DNA from: Myxococcales bacterium
Lineage (GTDB): Bacteria > Myxococcota_A > Polyangia > Haliangiales > Haliangiaceae
Direction: 5' to 3'
NCBI GenBank assembly: GCA_016707895.1
Contig: JADJGV010000019.1
Coordinates: 170,259-234,258, forward strand
DNA length: 64,000 nucleotides
Positions within the stretch are counted from its first letter, which is position 1; each line of letters begins with the position of its first letter. The notes under the pieces are model-generated. The model did not search any database, had not been told where the DNA came from, and was given only the letters and a program-made list of their open reading frames with translations. This document shows positions 32,901-46,620 of this stretch, one piece after another. Position numbers and translations under genes: made by a program.

Positions 32901-34804
32901 CTAGAACCGGAACGGGTAGCTGAACGAGCCGCCGTTCTTGGTCTTGGCGAAGGTGGCCTTCTGCATCGCCGAGGCGACGCACGAACCCAGCGCGGGATCG
33001 GGGCTCTCCTTGACGGTCACGCTGGTGACCGCGCCGCCGCCCGAGACCTTCACCGAGACGGTGACCTTGCCCTTGGCCGACGACTTGGCGCCGCAGGCGG
33101 TGGCCTTCGCCGAGATCTTGCCGACGCCGGCCGAGATGTCGGCCTTGGTCAGGCTGTCGGCGAGGTCGCCGCCGCCGCCGCCGCCACCGCCGCTCGTGCC
33201 GCCGCCGCCACCACCGCCGCCGGTCTTCTTGCCGCCGCCGTAGACCGAGCAGCACGCCGGCGGCTTCGGCGCGAGCATGCACTCGACCTCGCCCATCGAG
33301 CACTTGCCACCCGAGGGGGCGGATCGACCGGCTTGCTCGAGCCGCCCGACGGCTTGCTCGATCCGCTCGACGGCTTGCTCGATCCGCTCGACGGCTTGCT
33401 CGATCCGCTCGACGGCTTGGCCGAGCCGCTGCCCGGCTTGGTGCCCGGATCGACCGGCTTGGTGCCCGGGTCGCTCGACCCGACGCCCGGATCGCTCGAG
33501 CCCGCGCCCGGATCGACCGGCTTGGTGCCCGGGTCGACCGGCTTGGTCCCTGGGTCGGTCGCAGTGCCCGCCGCTGGGTCGGGCGCGTCCGAGCCCTTGT
33601 CGACGGCGCTGCCCTTGTCGCTGCCCTTGTCCGAGCCTTTGTCGTTGGCGGCGACCGCGGCCGGCTTGCTGTCGTTCTTGCCGAGCACCACCACCACCAG
33701 CACCACCGCGACGATGGCGAGGAACGCCACCGCGCCAAGCAAGGCGTAGAGCATCTTGTTGTTGTTCCGCGACCCACCCATCGTCGGGATGATCACGGCC
33801 GGCTCCGCGAACGACGCGGTCGAGAACACCGGCAGGTCGTCGGCCGAGCCGACCTTGGGGCCGCCCGCCGACGGCGCACCCGGCTTGGCGCCACCGAGGT
33901 AGGCGCTCGCCATCGAGCGGATGTCGATCAGGCCCGAGCCCTCGCCGCCGCCGTGGCTGGCCGAGCCGGCCGCCGCGCCCGAGGATGACGACGAGCTCGA
34001 CGACGACGCGGCCTGGGCCCGCGGCTGGTCGCTGGCCAGCGCCGCCAGGTTGCCCAGCGAGAACAGCACCGAGTTCTCGTTGCGCTGGCCCTTCATCGAC
34101 GAGACGTTCACCGGCTGCGCCGGCTTGGCCTCGCTGCCGAACAGCGGCGCGTCGGCGTCGGGCGCCGGCGCCCCGGTCTTGCGCGCCGAGCGCGGCTTGG
34201 CCGCGGCCTTGGCGCCGAACAGATCGTCGCCGCCGGCGTCGTCTTGCTTCGCCGCGTGCGCCGCGAAGACGTCGCCCGGGTCGCTCTTGGCGGCGGCCGC
34301 CGCCGGCTCCTCGTAGTTGCTGGCGCCGAACATGCTGGCCACCGCGTCGGCACCCGACGTCGACGGCTGGGCGGTCGTGGTGCTGCCGCTGGCCACCAGG
34401 TTGGCGAACTCGGGCACCTGCGCCAGCGGCAGCCAGTCCGAGAAGCCCTCGCGCCAGATGTACGACTCGCTGTCGATCTCGCCGGCGGCGAAGCGCGCCT
34501 GGACCTCGGCGACGGTCAGCGGGCCGACCTGCTCCTGGTCGACGACGATGTGCCAGACGCCCTCGTCGGCGCCGGCCGGCGCGGCGCCGTCGTAGCCGCC
34601 GTAGTCGTAGACCCGGGTCTCCTTCTGGTCGAAGCTCCCGGCGGGCGCGGCCGCGGCGGCCGGGGCGGCGGCCGCGTCGTCGCCGGTGCCGCGGACGACG
34701 ATGATGTTGCTGCACTTCTTGCAGCGGATCTTGAAGACTTTGCCTTGGACCTTCTCGTCGGCAATCGAGTACTTCGCAGAGCAGGCGTCGCAGACGATCT
34801 TCAT
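32901..34804 (-). pseudogene. GltJ/AgmX-like zinc-ribbon/GYF membrane protein, frameshifted
   Basis: The N-terminal part opens with an MJ0042-type zinc ribbon (CDACSAKYS...IRCKKCSN, residues 4-32). A GYF-like domain follows (WHIVVDQEQVGPLTVAEVQ ... YIWREGFSDWLPL), then a long disordered region, one TM helix (LYALLGAVAFLAIVAVVLVVVV) and Pro/Gly/Ser/Lys repeats. In this frame the C-terminus is then nonsense. The true end, SGGKCSMGEVECMLAPKPP ... ADISAGVGKISAKATACG ... ATFAKTKNGGSFSYPFRF, an AgmX/PglI-type C-terminal domain, is in another frame. One extra base in the G5 run at 33315-33319 would join the two frames. This is the domain order of GltJ of the Myxococcus gliding machinery. Sequencing error or a real mutation cannot be told apart here. 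Confidence 0.8.
33331..33435 (-). repeat. 21-bp tandem repeat in the GltJ-like gene
   Basis: Five consecutive 21-base units on the plus strand, of which the middle three (from 33352) are identical (GCTTGCTCGATCCGCTCGAC plus G). In frame on the minus strand each unit encodes the heptapeptide KPSSGSS. It extends the linker between the TM helix and the C-terminal domain. Confidence 0.85.
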
Positions 34805-34951
34805 GGGCGTTCCTGTTTCTCGCCAGTGGCGCGAGGCGGTTCAAGGGCTTGGAACCCAAGGCCCCCGCCGAGCTTGGTGAAAAATCGTATCACCCGCCGC
34901 GAACGCTCCGCCAGGGCCCCAGGCCCTTCTGAGCATTCGGAAAAGCGGGAA

Positions 34952-36241
<1,290 letters not shown>

Positions 36242-36263
36242 CGGAGGCTCCTTGGTTCGCTGC

Positions 36264-37570
<1,307 letters not shown>

Positions 37571-37574
<4 letters not shown>

Positions 37575-38350
37575 AGCGGGGTTGCCACCGGGACGAAGTG
37601 GACCGACAGGGCCGGAAACTGCCGGCGCAGCTCGTCGGCGACGCGCGACGGACCGAACACCTCGGTGGCGTAGTGGCCCGCGGCGACCAGCGTGATTTGC
37701 AGCTCGCGCGCCAGCTCGCCGGCGCGCTCGGCCAGCTCGCCGGTGACGAACAGATCGCAGCCGGCGGCCACCGCCGCCTCGAGCAGATCGCCGGCCGCGC
37801 CCGAGCACAGCCCGACCTTGCGCACCACCGGCGGGCCGAACGGGAACACGAACGGCGCCGCCCGCCCGCCCAGCACGCCGGCGGTGACCCGCGCGATCGC
37901 CTCGTCGCGCGCCAGCGCGGTGGCCCAGCTGCCGGCGAGCCCCAGCGCCACGCCCTTGACGTCGCCGAACGCGCTGCGATCGGCCAGCGCCAGGCCGATC
38001 GCGTCGGCCAGGCCGGTGTTGTTGCCCAGCCGCGGGTGCTTGTCGAGCGGCAGGTGGTAGGCCGCCAGCGACACGTCGTGGGCCAGGAGCGCCTTCAACC
38101 GCCGCGCGGTCGGCCCGGTCACCGTCGGCAGCCCGGCGCCCCAGATCAGGCCGTGGTGGACCACGATCAGATCGGCGCCGAGTTCGATGGCGCGGTCGAA
38201 CAGCACCTGGTTGGCCGACACGCCGGTGACCACGGTGTCGACCTCGGGCGCGCCCTCGACCTGCAGGCCGTTGGGCGCATAGTCGCGGAAGCGATCGATC
38301 TCGAGCGTGGCGTCGAGGTAGGCCACGACGTCGCGGAGGTGGACGGTCAT
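37571..38350 (-). CDS. Nif3-like dinuclear metal-centre protein
   Basis: A 259-residue protein starting MTVHLRDVVAYLDATL. The family's motifs are visible: DYAPNGLQVEG, GVSANQVLFDRAIELGADLIVVHHGLIWG (metal-binding His-His), AYHLPLDKHPRLGNN (Asp ligand), VGLCSGAAGDLLEAAVAAGCDLFVTGE, and late HYATEVFG with the last metal His. Nif3/YbgI proteins are hexameric; their substrate is unsettled (a GTP cyclohydrolase I type 2 name is common). First gene of the operon with hisZ and purA; divergent from the mutase gene. Confidence 0.9.
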
Positions 38351-38406
38351 CGGGGCGGCGCACCATAGCAGCCGCGCCCCGGCGCCGTCGTGGTAAACGA
38401 CCCTCA

Positions 38407-40035
<1,629 letters not shown>

Positions 40036-40078
40036 CAGGTCCCTCGACCTCGGCGTTCGAGGTCGACCGGCCGCCGTG

Positions 40079-40226
40079 CCCGAGCCGGTCCCCGATCCCG
40101 ATCCCGATCCCGATCCCGATCCCGTCCCCGATCCCGTCCCCGTCCCCGTCCCCGTCCCCGATCCCGTCCCCGTCCCCGATCCCGTCCCCGTCCCCGATCC
40201 GGTCCCCGATCCCGATCCCGTCCCCG
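40079..40226. repeat. intergenic CCCGAT/CCCGTC hexamer array
   Basis: About 24 hexamer units on the plus strand, an irregular mix of CCCGAT and CCCGTC. It fills most of the gap between the mutase gene and the convergent lipoprotein gene and runs up to the latter's stop codon. Confidence 0.9.
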
Positions 40227-40227
40227 C

Positions 40228-40764
40228 CTACGGCACGCGCGTCGCGTCGTAGCGCTCGATCCGCTGGCAGTCCGGCGAGCCGGCCAGCCCCTCGGCGGCC
40301 TCGACGGTGCACTGCGCCGCGGGGCGATCGGTGCCGTCGTACTTCTCGACGAGGTCGAGGCGCAGCGTCGGCTCGGCCAGGGTCGCGGTGGCCTTGGTGT
40401 AGTACAGCTGGCACGGGAAGCCGCCGCCGATCTGCGAGTTGGCCGACTCGGTGGCCAGCCCCGGGCCGCCCGGGTTGAACAGCGTCAGCGTCTCGGCGCA
40501 GGCGGCGCCGGCCGCGTCGTCGCACTCCCACAGCCGGATGAAGCTCGGATCGTCGAAGAACTCGTCGACCGCCAGCTTCACGAACGCCGGCGTGGCCACC
40601 GGGGCGCCGGCCGCGTCGCACGCGATCGCCGCGCCCTGCCCCTGCGCGGCGACGTGGGCCGTCACCTGGTACACGCCGAGGAACGCGGCGCCGTCGTCGC
40701 CGCTGCCGCCGCAGGCCGCGGCGATCGTCAGCCCCAGCAACCCCGCCACCCGCGCCCGGCGCAT
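40228..40764 (-). CDS. hypothetical lipoprotein
   Basis: A 178-residue lipoprotein: MRRARVAGLLGLTIAAACGG, lipobox Cys19. The mature part opens FLGVYQVTAHVA and has several Cys (e.g. CDAAG, WECDDAAGAACAE, FPCQLYY, QCTVEAA, DCQRIERYD) that may form disulphides. It looks like a compact beta-rich domain of 'crispate' myxobacterial lipoproteins, but I do not recognise a family. Its ATG overlaps the stop of the STAND ATPase gene by one base (TGATG), so the two are translationally coupled. Confidence 0.7.
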   Translation of the reverse strand: MRRARVAGLLGLTIAAACGGSGDDGAAFLGVYQVTAHVAAQGQGAAIACDAAGAPVATPAFVKLAVDEFFDDPSFIRLWECDDAAGAACAETLTLFNPGGPGLATESANSQIGGGFPCQLYYTKATATLAEPTLRLDLVEKYDGTDRPAAQCTVEAAEGLAGSPDCQRIERYDATRVP

Positions 40765-43487
40765 CACACCGCCTGCAGCTGCGCCTGCACCCGCTCGCCG
40801 CGGCGCATGCCCAGCCGCGCGTAGATCATCAGCGCCTCGCGCAGCAGGTCCTTGCCGGCGTCGGGCTCGCCGTTCTCGATCTTGTAGCGGCCGTAGAGCT
40901 CGAGGCCGCGCGCGGTCGCGGCGTCGTGGCCGATGCCGCGCAGCACCGCGAGGCCGCGGCGGAAGTAGGTCTCGGCCGGCGGCTCGCCCGGCGCGTCCAT
41001 GATCTCGGTGCGCTCGGCGTCGTACAGGCTGGTCGACAGCACCAGGCCGATGGTGAGCAGCGCCTGGCCCTCGAGCTCCTTGAGGCCGGCGGTGGTCGCC
41101 ACCGCCAGCGCGCGCTCGGCGAAGTCGCGGGCCTTGCCCACGGCGCCCAGCTGGTTCTCGAGCACCGCCAGGTTGCGGCAGCACTCGCTCTCGAGCTGGC
41201 GGTCCTCGAGATCCTCGACGATCTCGAGCGCGTCCTCGAGGCGGCCGCGGGCCTCCTCGAGCTTGTTCTCGTCGATGGCCAGCTCGCCCAGGTTGACCAG
41301 CACCATCGCGGCGATCGGCAGCGAGCCGATGGCCTCGGCCTCGGCCAGGGCCGCCGTCCAGCCGGCGCGGGCCTCGGCGCTGTCGCCCAGCTCGTGGTGC
41401 ATGACCGCGAGGTTGTTGAGCGACACCACCGCGCCCCAGCGATCGCCGGCGGCGCGGCGCAGCTCGAGCGCCTCGCGGTGACAGTTGAACGCGGCCTCGT
41501 GCTCGCCACGGGCCTGCTGCACGACGCCGAGGTTCGACAGCGACGCCGCGATCGAGCGCTTGTCGCCGCCCTTGCCGCGGCGGGCCAGCGCCTCGGTGAT
41601 CTTGGCGAACGACTCGTCGTAGCGCCCCAGCAGGTGCAGCGCCTTGCCGACGTCGTCGAGCGAGCCGGCGATGCCGCGGGCGTCGCCGGCGGCGCGGAAC
41701 AGCTCGGCGCCGCGCTCGAGGTACTCGAGGCTGAGCTTGAGGTCGCCCTTGCGCCGCCACACCCGGCCCATCTTGTTGAACGCGACCGCGGCCTTGGCCT
41801 TCGACGCGCCGACCCACGACAGCCGCAGCATGCGCTCGAACGCGCCCAGCGCCGCCTCGAAGTCGCCGATGTGCTCGTAGACCGAGCCGAGGTCGTGCCA
41901 CAGGTGGATCCGCGCGGCGTGATCGCTGTCGCCGACGCACACCAGCGCCTTGTCGTAGAGCCGGATCGCCCGCTCGTTGTCGTAGGCGGCGCGAGCCGCC
42001 TCGGCGGCGCGGCGGTAGCGGCCGGCGGCCTCGCGCAGCTCGCCGGCCTGCTCGAGGTGCCGCGCGACGTGCTCCTGCGCCGCCGGGCCGCGGCCCTCGG
42101 GCCGCAGCTCGAGCCACTGCGCGGCCAGCCGGTGGTACTGGCGGCGGCGGGCGTCGTCGACGCCCGAGCCCACCAGCTGGTGCAGGATCGGGTACGCGAA
42201 CCGCAGCTCGCGCTCGCCCGACATCGTCGGCGGATCCGACTCGAGCAGCCACTCGTGCTCGACCAGCTTGGTCAACGCCGCGGCGACCGTGGTGCGCGAG
42301 TGATCGCCCGACGACGCGATCTGCGCCAGCGTCGGGCCGTCGGGGTCGTCGATCTTCAGCGTCTCGCCGCGCTCGAGCGCGAGCACCGCGTCCATCCAGC
42401 AGATCTCGCCGATCGTCGCGGCCATCTCGAGCACCCGGCGGTGGACCGGGTCCATCACCGCCAGCCGCGCCAGCACCAGCTGGTCGTAGGTGCGCGGCAG
42501 CTGGGTCTCGGCCAGGCGCACGGCGTCGAGCCGCCAGCCGCCGCCGGGGCCGCGCACGATGCAGTCGCTCTCGAGCAGCAGCCGCACCAGCTCCTGCAGC
42601 GCCCGCGGCGCGCCGCCCAGCGTGCGCGCGTGCACCAGCAGCCGATCGGGCACCGTGCCCAGCGGCCGCAACAGCTCGCGCAGCAGGTCGTCGGCGTCGC
42701 CGTCGCCCAGCGCGCCCAGCTCGATCCGCTCGGGCGGGAGGTCGCCGGCGCCGAAGCTCGGGTGCAGCTCGTACAGCGACGCCTGGCCGGTGGTCACCAT
42801 CATGACCGGCGCGGTGCGCAGGCCGGCCGCCAGGTAGTTGACCAGGTTGATCGTCTCGGGGCCGCACAGCTCGAGGTTCTCGAGCGCCAGCACCAGCGGC
42901 CGCTTGTCGGCGTCGGCGGCCAGGAAGCGGCGCAGCGCCAGGAACGTGCGGGTCTCGAGCTGCTGCGGCGACTCGAGCAGCGGCGTCACCACCGGGCTGT
43001 CGTCGAACGGCACCCGCAAGAGGTGGGCGATCAGGTGCGCGACCTCGGTGACCCGCGCCGGCGGCAGGATGTCGGCGACGCCGGCGATGATGCGCTCGCG
43101 GGCCTCGACCACCGGCGTGCCGGGGACGATGCCGAAGCGCTGGCCGAGCATGCGGCCGACCGCGTGGAACGGGCCGCCGCCCTCCTCGCCGGCGCCGGTG
43201 AGCACGCGCACGTCGGGGGTGCGCTCGCGGGCCAGCCGCGCGAACTCGCCGACCAGCCGGCTCTTGCCCATGCCGGGCTGGCCGATGATCACGGCGAAGC
43301 CGAACGCGCGCTCGGCGATCGCCGTGGTGAACAGCCGCTCGAGGATCGCGACCGCGTCCTTGCGGCCGGTGAAGCGGCTGCGCAGGTCGTAGACCGCAGG
43401 AATCGCTTGGGTCAGCGCCCCCTCGTCATCCCCGAAGAAGTCGCCGTCGATCTCGGGGCTGGGCCCGGTGTCGCCAGCGCTCGCCAC
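40764..43487 (-). CDS. STAND-type AAA ATPase with TPR array
   Basis: A 907-residue protein from the GTG at 43487; upstream in-frame starts would add about 49 residues of unlikely composition. An N-terminal NTPase of the PknK/MalT-like predicted-ATPase class: FTGRKDAVAILERLF, Walker A IIGQPGMGKSRLVGEFARLA, Walker B-like PLVLALENLELCG. A winged-helix-like segment follows (~330-420) and then at least ten TPRs over ~420 residues (SLSNLGVVQQARGEHEAAFNCHREALELR is one). There is no kinase or HTH effector domain. Probably a regulatory scaffold. It is translationally coupled to the lipoprotein gene downstream. Confidence 0.82.
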   Translation of the reverse strand: MASAGDTGPSPEIDGDFFGDDEGALTQAIPAVYDLRSRFTGRKDAVAILERLFTTAIAERAFGFAVIIGQPGMGKSRLVGEFARLARERTPDVRVLTGAGEEGGGPFHAVGRMLGQRFGIVPGTPVVEARERIIAGVADILPPARVTEVAHLIAHLLRVPFDDSPVVTPLLESPQQLETRTFLALRRFLAADADKRPLVLALENLELCGPETINLVNYLAAGLRTAPVMMVTTGQASLYELHPSFGAGDLPPERIELGALGDGDADDLLRELLRPLGTVPDRLLVHARTLGGAPRALQELVRLLLESDCIVRGPGGGWRLDAVRLAETQLPRTYDQLVLARLAVMDPVHRRVLEMAATIGEICWMDAVLALERGETLKIDDPDGPTLAQIASSGDHSRTTVAAALTKLVEHEWLLESDPPTMSGERELRFAYPILHQLVGSGVDDARRRQYHRLAAQWLELRPEGRGPAAQEHVARHLEQAGELREAAGRYRRAAEAARAAYDNERAIRLYDKALVCVGDSDHAARIHLWHDLGSVYEHIGDFEAALGAFERMLRLSWVGASKAKAAVAFNKMGRVWRRKGDLKLSLEYLERGAELFRAAGDARGIAGSLDDVGKALHLLGRYDESFAKITEALARRGKGGDKRSIAASLSNLGVVQQARGEHEAAFNCHREALELRRAAGDRWGAVVSLNNLAVMHHELGDSAEARAGWTAALAEAEAIGSLPIAAMVLVNLGELAIDENKLEEARGRLEDALEIVEDLEDRQLESECCRNLAVLENQLGAVGKARDFAERALAVATTAGLKELEGQALLTIGLVLSTSLYDAERTEIMDAPGEPPAETYFRRGLAVLRGIGHDAATARGLELYGRYKIENGEPDAGKDLLREALMIYARLGMRRGERVQAQLQAV

Positions 43488-43705
43488 GGTGCCAGCGTAC
43501 CACGCAGTGACCGACACCGAGCCGGCCGGAGCAGGATTCGTCCGCGGTTGCATGTTCGTGCGTTGCCTCTCCCCCCGGGCGTGTACGGCCCCGAGAAGCG
43601 CGCGGAAGCTAAGGTGGGTAGGTGTGGTTGTCAATCGCCATCTTGGGGTGGTGATCGGGCGGCCACCCGCTTGCGCTCGGCGGTCGTCCGCGGCATCCCG
43701 AGTAC

Positions 43706-44665
43706 GTGGGACGCATCGTCATGACGTCGCGGCTGCCCGAGGGCGCGCCGTCGTGGCGCGGGTGGATCGCCGACCACGCGCTGTGCGAGCCCCCCGGCGA
43801 TCGCTTCGACCGCGCGGCGTGGCTGGCCGAGCTGAGCACCGCCGACGCGCTGGTGTGCCTGCTCGGCGATCGGATCGACGCCGAGGTGCTGGCGGCGGCG
43901 CCGCGGCTGCGGGTGGTCGCCAACTACGCGGTCGGCTACGACAACGTCGACGTCGCGGCGGCGACGGCGCGCGGCGTCGTCGTGGCCAACACCCCCGACG
44001 TGCTGACCGAGGCCACGGCCGACTTCACCTGGGCGCTGCTGCTGGCCTGCGCGCGCCGGCTCGGCGAGGGCGAGCGGCTGGTGCGCGACGGCGCGTGGCG
44101 CGGCTGGACGCCGACCCTGTTGCTGGGCGCCGAGCTGGCCGGCGCGACGCTCGGGATCGTCGGCCTCGGGCGGATCGGGCGCGCGGTGGCCCGCCGGGCC
44201 GCGGCCTTCGGCATGGCGGTGATCGCCGCCGACACCCGCGGCGTGCCCGGCGACGTCGACGGCGTGCGCAGCTGCACGCTCGCCGAGTTGTGGGCGCGGG
44301 CCGACGTGATCTCGCTGCACTGCCCGCTCACGCCGACCACCCGCGGGCTGATCGACGCGGCCGCGCTGGGCCGGATGCGCCCGGGGGCGATCGTGATCAA
44401 CACCGCCCGCGGCGGCTGCGTCGACGAGGCCGCGCTGGCCGACGCGCTGCACGCCGGCCGCCTCGGCGGCGCCGGCCTCGACGTGTTCGCGGCCGAGCCG
44501 ACGATCCACCCGCGGCTCCTCACCGCGCCCCGCACGATCTTGGCGCCGCACCTGGGATCCGCTACGACTAGGGCTCGCGTGGCCATGGCCGAGCTGTGCA
44601 TCTCTGCGGTGCGTGACGTGCTGGCGGGCCGCGAGCCGGCCAACCGGGTGCGGGTGCGTCCGTGA
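43706..44665 (+). CDS. D-isomer-specific 2-hydroxyacid dehydrogenase (glyoxylate/hydroxypyruvate reductase-like)
   Basis: A 319-residue NAD(P)-dependent dehydrogenase starting at GTG. Features: NYAVGYDNVDVAAATARGVVVANTPDVLTEATADF, nucleotide-binding GIVGLGRIGRAVARRA, substrate Arg in INTARGGCVDEAAL, Glu in FAAEP, and catalytic His in ILAPHLGSAT. The layout is closest to glyoxylate reductase/D-glycerate dehydrogenase (GyaR/GRHPR). The next gene's GTG overlaps its stop (GTGA). Confidence 0.9.
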   Translation: MGRIVMTSRLPEGAPSWRGWIADHALCEPPGDRFDRAAWLAELSTADALVCLLGDRIDAEVLAAAPRLRVVANYAVGYDNVDVAAATARGVVVANTPDVLTEATADFTWALLLACARRLGEGERLVRDGAWRGWTPTLLLGAELAGATLGIVGLGRIGRAVARRAAAFGMAVIAADTRGVPGDVDGVRSCTLAELWARADVISLHCPLTPTTRGLIDAAALGRMRPGAIVINTARGGCVDEAALADALHAGRLGGAGLDVFAAEPTIHPRLLTAPRTILAPHLGSATTRARVAMAELCISAVRDVLAGREPANRVRVRP

Positions 44666-46239
44666 CCGCGCCCCACGTCCTCCTGGTCACCTCGAGCGCC
44701 GCCGATCCGGCGGTGGTGGTGCCGGTGCTGGCGGCGTGCGAGGCGCTCGGCATGCGCGTGCGCGCGATCGACCTGGGCGCGGTCGGCGGCGGCGGCGGGC
44801 TGCAGGATCGCTTCCGACGCGCGCTGCTCGGCGAGCGGGCCGAGCACCGGCTGCGCAAGGAGATCGACGCCAACCCGCCCGACGTCGCGGTCGCGTTCGA
44901 TCCGCTGTCGACGTCGGCGCTGACCGTGGCCCGCGACGCGGTGGTCAACCCGGCGCCGGTGGTCGGCGTCGTCGGCGACCTCGATCCCGGCAAGGGCTGG
45001 GGCGAGACCAACGCCGATCGGGTGTGCGCGATCGACGATCACGCCGCGGTGGCGCTGGCCGACGCCGGCGTCGAGGGCGATCGGGTGCTGGTGGTGGGCG
45101 CGATCGGCGAGCGCGCGTTCGCCGACGCCGGCCGCGAGGCGCGGGCCGCGCTGGCGCAGCGGTTCGGCCTGCAGACCCGCGCGGTCGTCGTCGAGGTCGC
45201 CGGCCTGGGCGCCGAGCTCACCGGCGCGCTGGCGCTGCAGCTGTCCTTGGCCGAGGTCAGCGAGCGGCTGACGTTCCTGTTCGACGCCGCCGGCGACGCC
45301 GAGTCGGCCGGCGTGCTGCGCCGCCAGGTGCCGATCCTCGGGCTGCGCGCCAAGCTGTTCGGCGCCACCGCCGACGCCGCGCGCACCTGGCGCGCCGGCG
45401 AGGTGGTCGTCGCGCGGCCGACCGCGCGCACCGTGGCCCGGGCCCAGCTGGTCGGCGCGCGGCTGGTCGCGCTGATCGACGACGCCACCACCAGCGCCGA
45501 GCGGATCGCCCGCGCGATCGAGCTGCGCGGCGCCGGGATCGGGGCCAAGGGCACGCTGCTCTTGCCCTCGGCGCTCGAGGCCGCGCTGGCCGCTCCCGCG
45601 CTGACGCCGCACGGCGACGGCGCCGACGCGATCGCCGAGGTGCTGTGGGCGGTCGGCCGCGACAAGCGCGCGGTCATCGAGGAGGGCCGGGCCGAGGCCC
45701 GGGCCGCCACCCACGAGCGCCTGCGCACCGTCACCACCGCGGCCACCGCCGCCGCCAAGGCCGCCGCGGTGCCCGGCGAGCTCGAGGATCTCGGCGGCAG
45801 CGCCGCGCCGCCGCCCCCGCCCCCGCCCGCCGATCTGGACGCCGTGCGCGCCGAGGCCACCGCGCGCAAGGCGGAGATGGTGCGCTCGGTCGAGGCCGCG
45901 CGCCGCGACGCCGACGCCGCCACCGCCGCCGGCGACGGCGCCCGGGCCGAGCGCGAGCGCGCCGCGATGCACCGCCTGCTCGGCGAGCTGGCCGCCCTCG
46001 ACGCCGAGCTGACCGCGCTCGACGCCGCCGCCGTCGCGGCCCGGGCCGCCGCCGCCGCCGCCGGGCCCGCCCCCAGCGCCGCGCCGCCGCCGCCGCGCCC
46101 GCGGCCCGCGTCCCCGCCGCGCGATCCGCTCGCCGATCTCAAGGCCAAGACCGCCGCCTCCAGCCGGGCCACCTCGGCCTCGGTCGACGACGAGCTCGCC
46201 GCCCTCAAGCGCCGCATGGCGGACGGGAAGAAGAAGTGA
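44662..46239 (+). CDS. GT-B-fold-like protein with C-terminal coiled coil
   Basis: A 525-residue protein. Residues ~1-340 look like two Rossmann halves of a GT-B glycosyltransferase: HVLLVTSSAADPAVVVPVLA, LLGERAEHRLRKEIDANPPDVAVAFDPL, VVGVVGDLDPGKGW, and VCAIDDHAAVALADAGVEGDRVLVVGA. This recalls MGDG-synthase/UgtP/MurG N-terminal domains. I cannot see a convincing donor-sugar motif, so it may be inactive or divergent. A Pro-rich linker (~375) leads to an Arg/Ala/Glu coiled coil and a basic tail. It lies between the 2-hydroxyacid dehydrogenase and a His-rich lipoprotein in an overlapping gene run. Confidence 0.55.
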   Translation: MTAPHVLLVTSSAADPAVVVPVLAACEALGMRVRAIDLGAVGGGGGLQDRFRRALLGERAEHRLRKEIDANPPDVAVAFDPLSTSALTVARDAVVNPAPVVGVVGDLDPGKGWGETNADRVCAIDDHAAVALADAGVEGDRVLVVGAIGERAFADAGREARAALAQRFGLQTRAVVVEVAGLGAELTGALALQLSLAEVSERLTFLFDAAGDAESAGVLRRQVPILGLRAKLFGATADAARTWRAGEVVVARPTARTVARAQLVGARLVALIDDATTSAERIARAIELRGAGIGAKGTLLLPSALEAALAAPALTPHGDGADAIAEVLWAVGRDKRAVIEEGRAEARAATHERLRTVTTAATAAAKAAAVPGELEDLGGSAAPPPPPPPADLDAVRAEATARKAEMVRSVEAARRDADAATAAGDGARAERERAAMHRLLGELAALDAELTALDAAAVAARAAAAAAGPAPSAAPPPPRPRPASPPRDPLADLKAKTAASSRATSASVDDELAALKRRMADGKKK

Positions 46240-46490
46240 TGCGCCACGTCCGGCTCGCCCTCGTGGTGCTCGCGCTGCTCGCTGCGTGCTCATCGTCGTC
46301 GTCCAACAAGCGCAAGCGCACCTGGCGGGTCGAGCCCGCCAAGCCCGCGCACCACGCGCCCGTCGCCGCCAAGCACAAGTCGCACGAGCACCCGCACGGC
46401 GCGCACCCCCACGGCGCCAACCCGCACCACCATCACCCGCACCCGCACCCGCACCTCGCCGGCCCCTACGGCCACCACCACCCGTATTGA
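46239..46490 (+). CDS. small His-rich lipoprotein
   Basis: An 83-residue lipoprotein: MRHVRLALVVLALLAACSS, with Cys17 as the lipid anchor. After a basic segment (NKRKRTWRVEPAKP) the C-terminal 45 residues are dominated by His, Pro, Gly and Ala (repeats HPHGA, HPHP, ending HHHPY). The His density suggests Zn, Ni or Cu binding or buffering at the cell envelope. Its ATG overlaps the preceding stop by one base (TGATG). A hexamer array starts two bases after its stop. Confidence 0.75.
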   Translation: MRHVRLALVVLALLAACSSSSSNKRKRTWRVEPAKPAHHAPVAAKHKSHEHPHGAHPHGANPHHHHPHPHPHLAGPYGHHHPY

Positions 46491-46492
46491 GC

Positions 46493-46586
46493 GACGGGAT
46501 CGGGATCGGGGACGGGATCGGGGACGGGGACGGGATCGGGGACGGGATCGGGGTCGGGATCGGGGACGGGATCGGGATCGGGATCC
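46493..46586. repeat. intergenic GGGATC/GGGGAC hexamer array
   Basis: About 15 units, the reverse complement of the CCCGAT/CCCGTC array at 40079. It lies in the gap between the His-rich lipoprotein gene and the convergent four-helix-bundle gene. Confidence 0.88.
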
Positions 46587-46620
46587 GAGGCGCCGGGCCG
46601 TGGGGCCCGGCGCGCGGCGG

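Noticed and set aside
33149..33320. Basic C-terminus of the GltJ-like first frame as a real domain
   Set aside because: It is the out-of-frame reading of the conserved C-terminal domain and consists of Ala/Arg shadow sequence.
33331..33435. 21-bp repeats as a possible CRISPR or iteron array
   Set aside because: They are head-to-tail in frame in a coding region and encode KPSSGSS with no spacers.
40079..40226. Hexamer array as a possible CRISPR
   Set aside because: The units are 6 bases with no spacers, and no cas genes are present.
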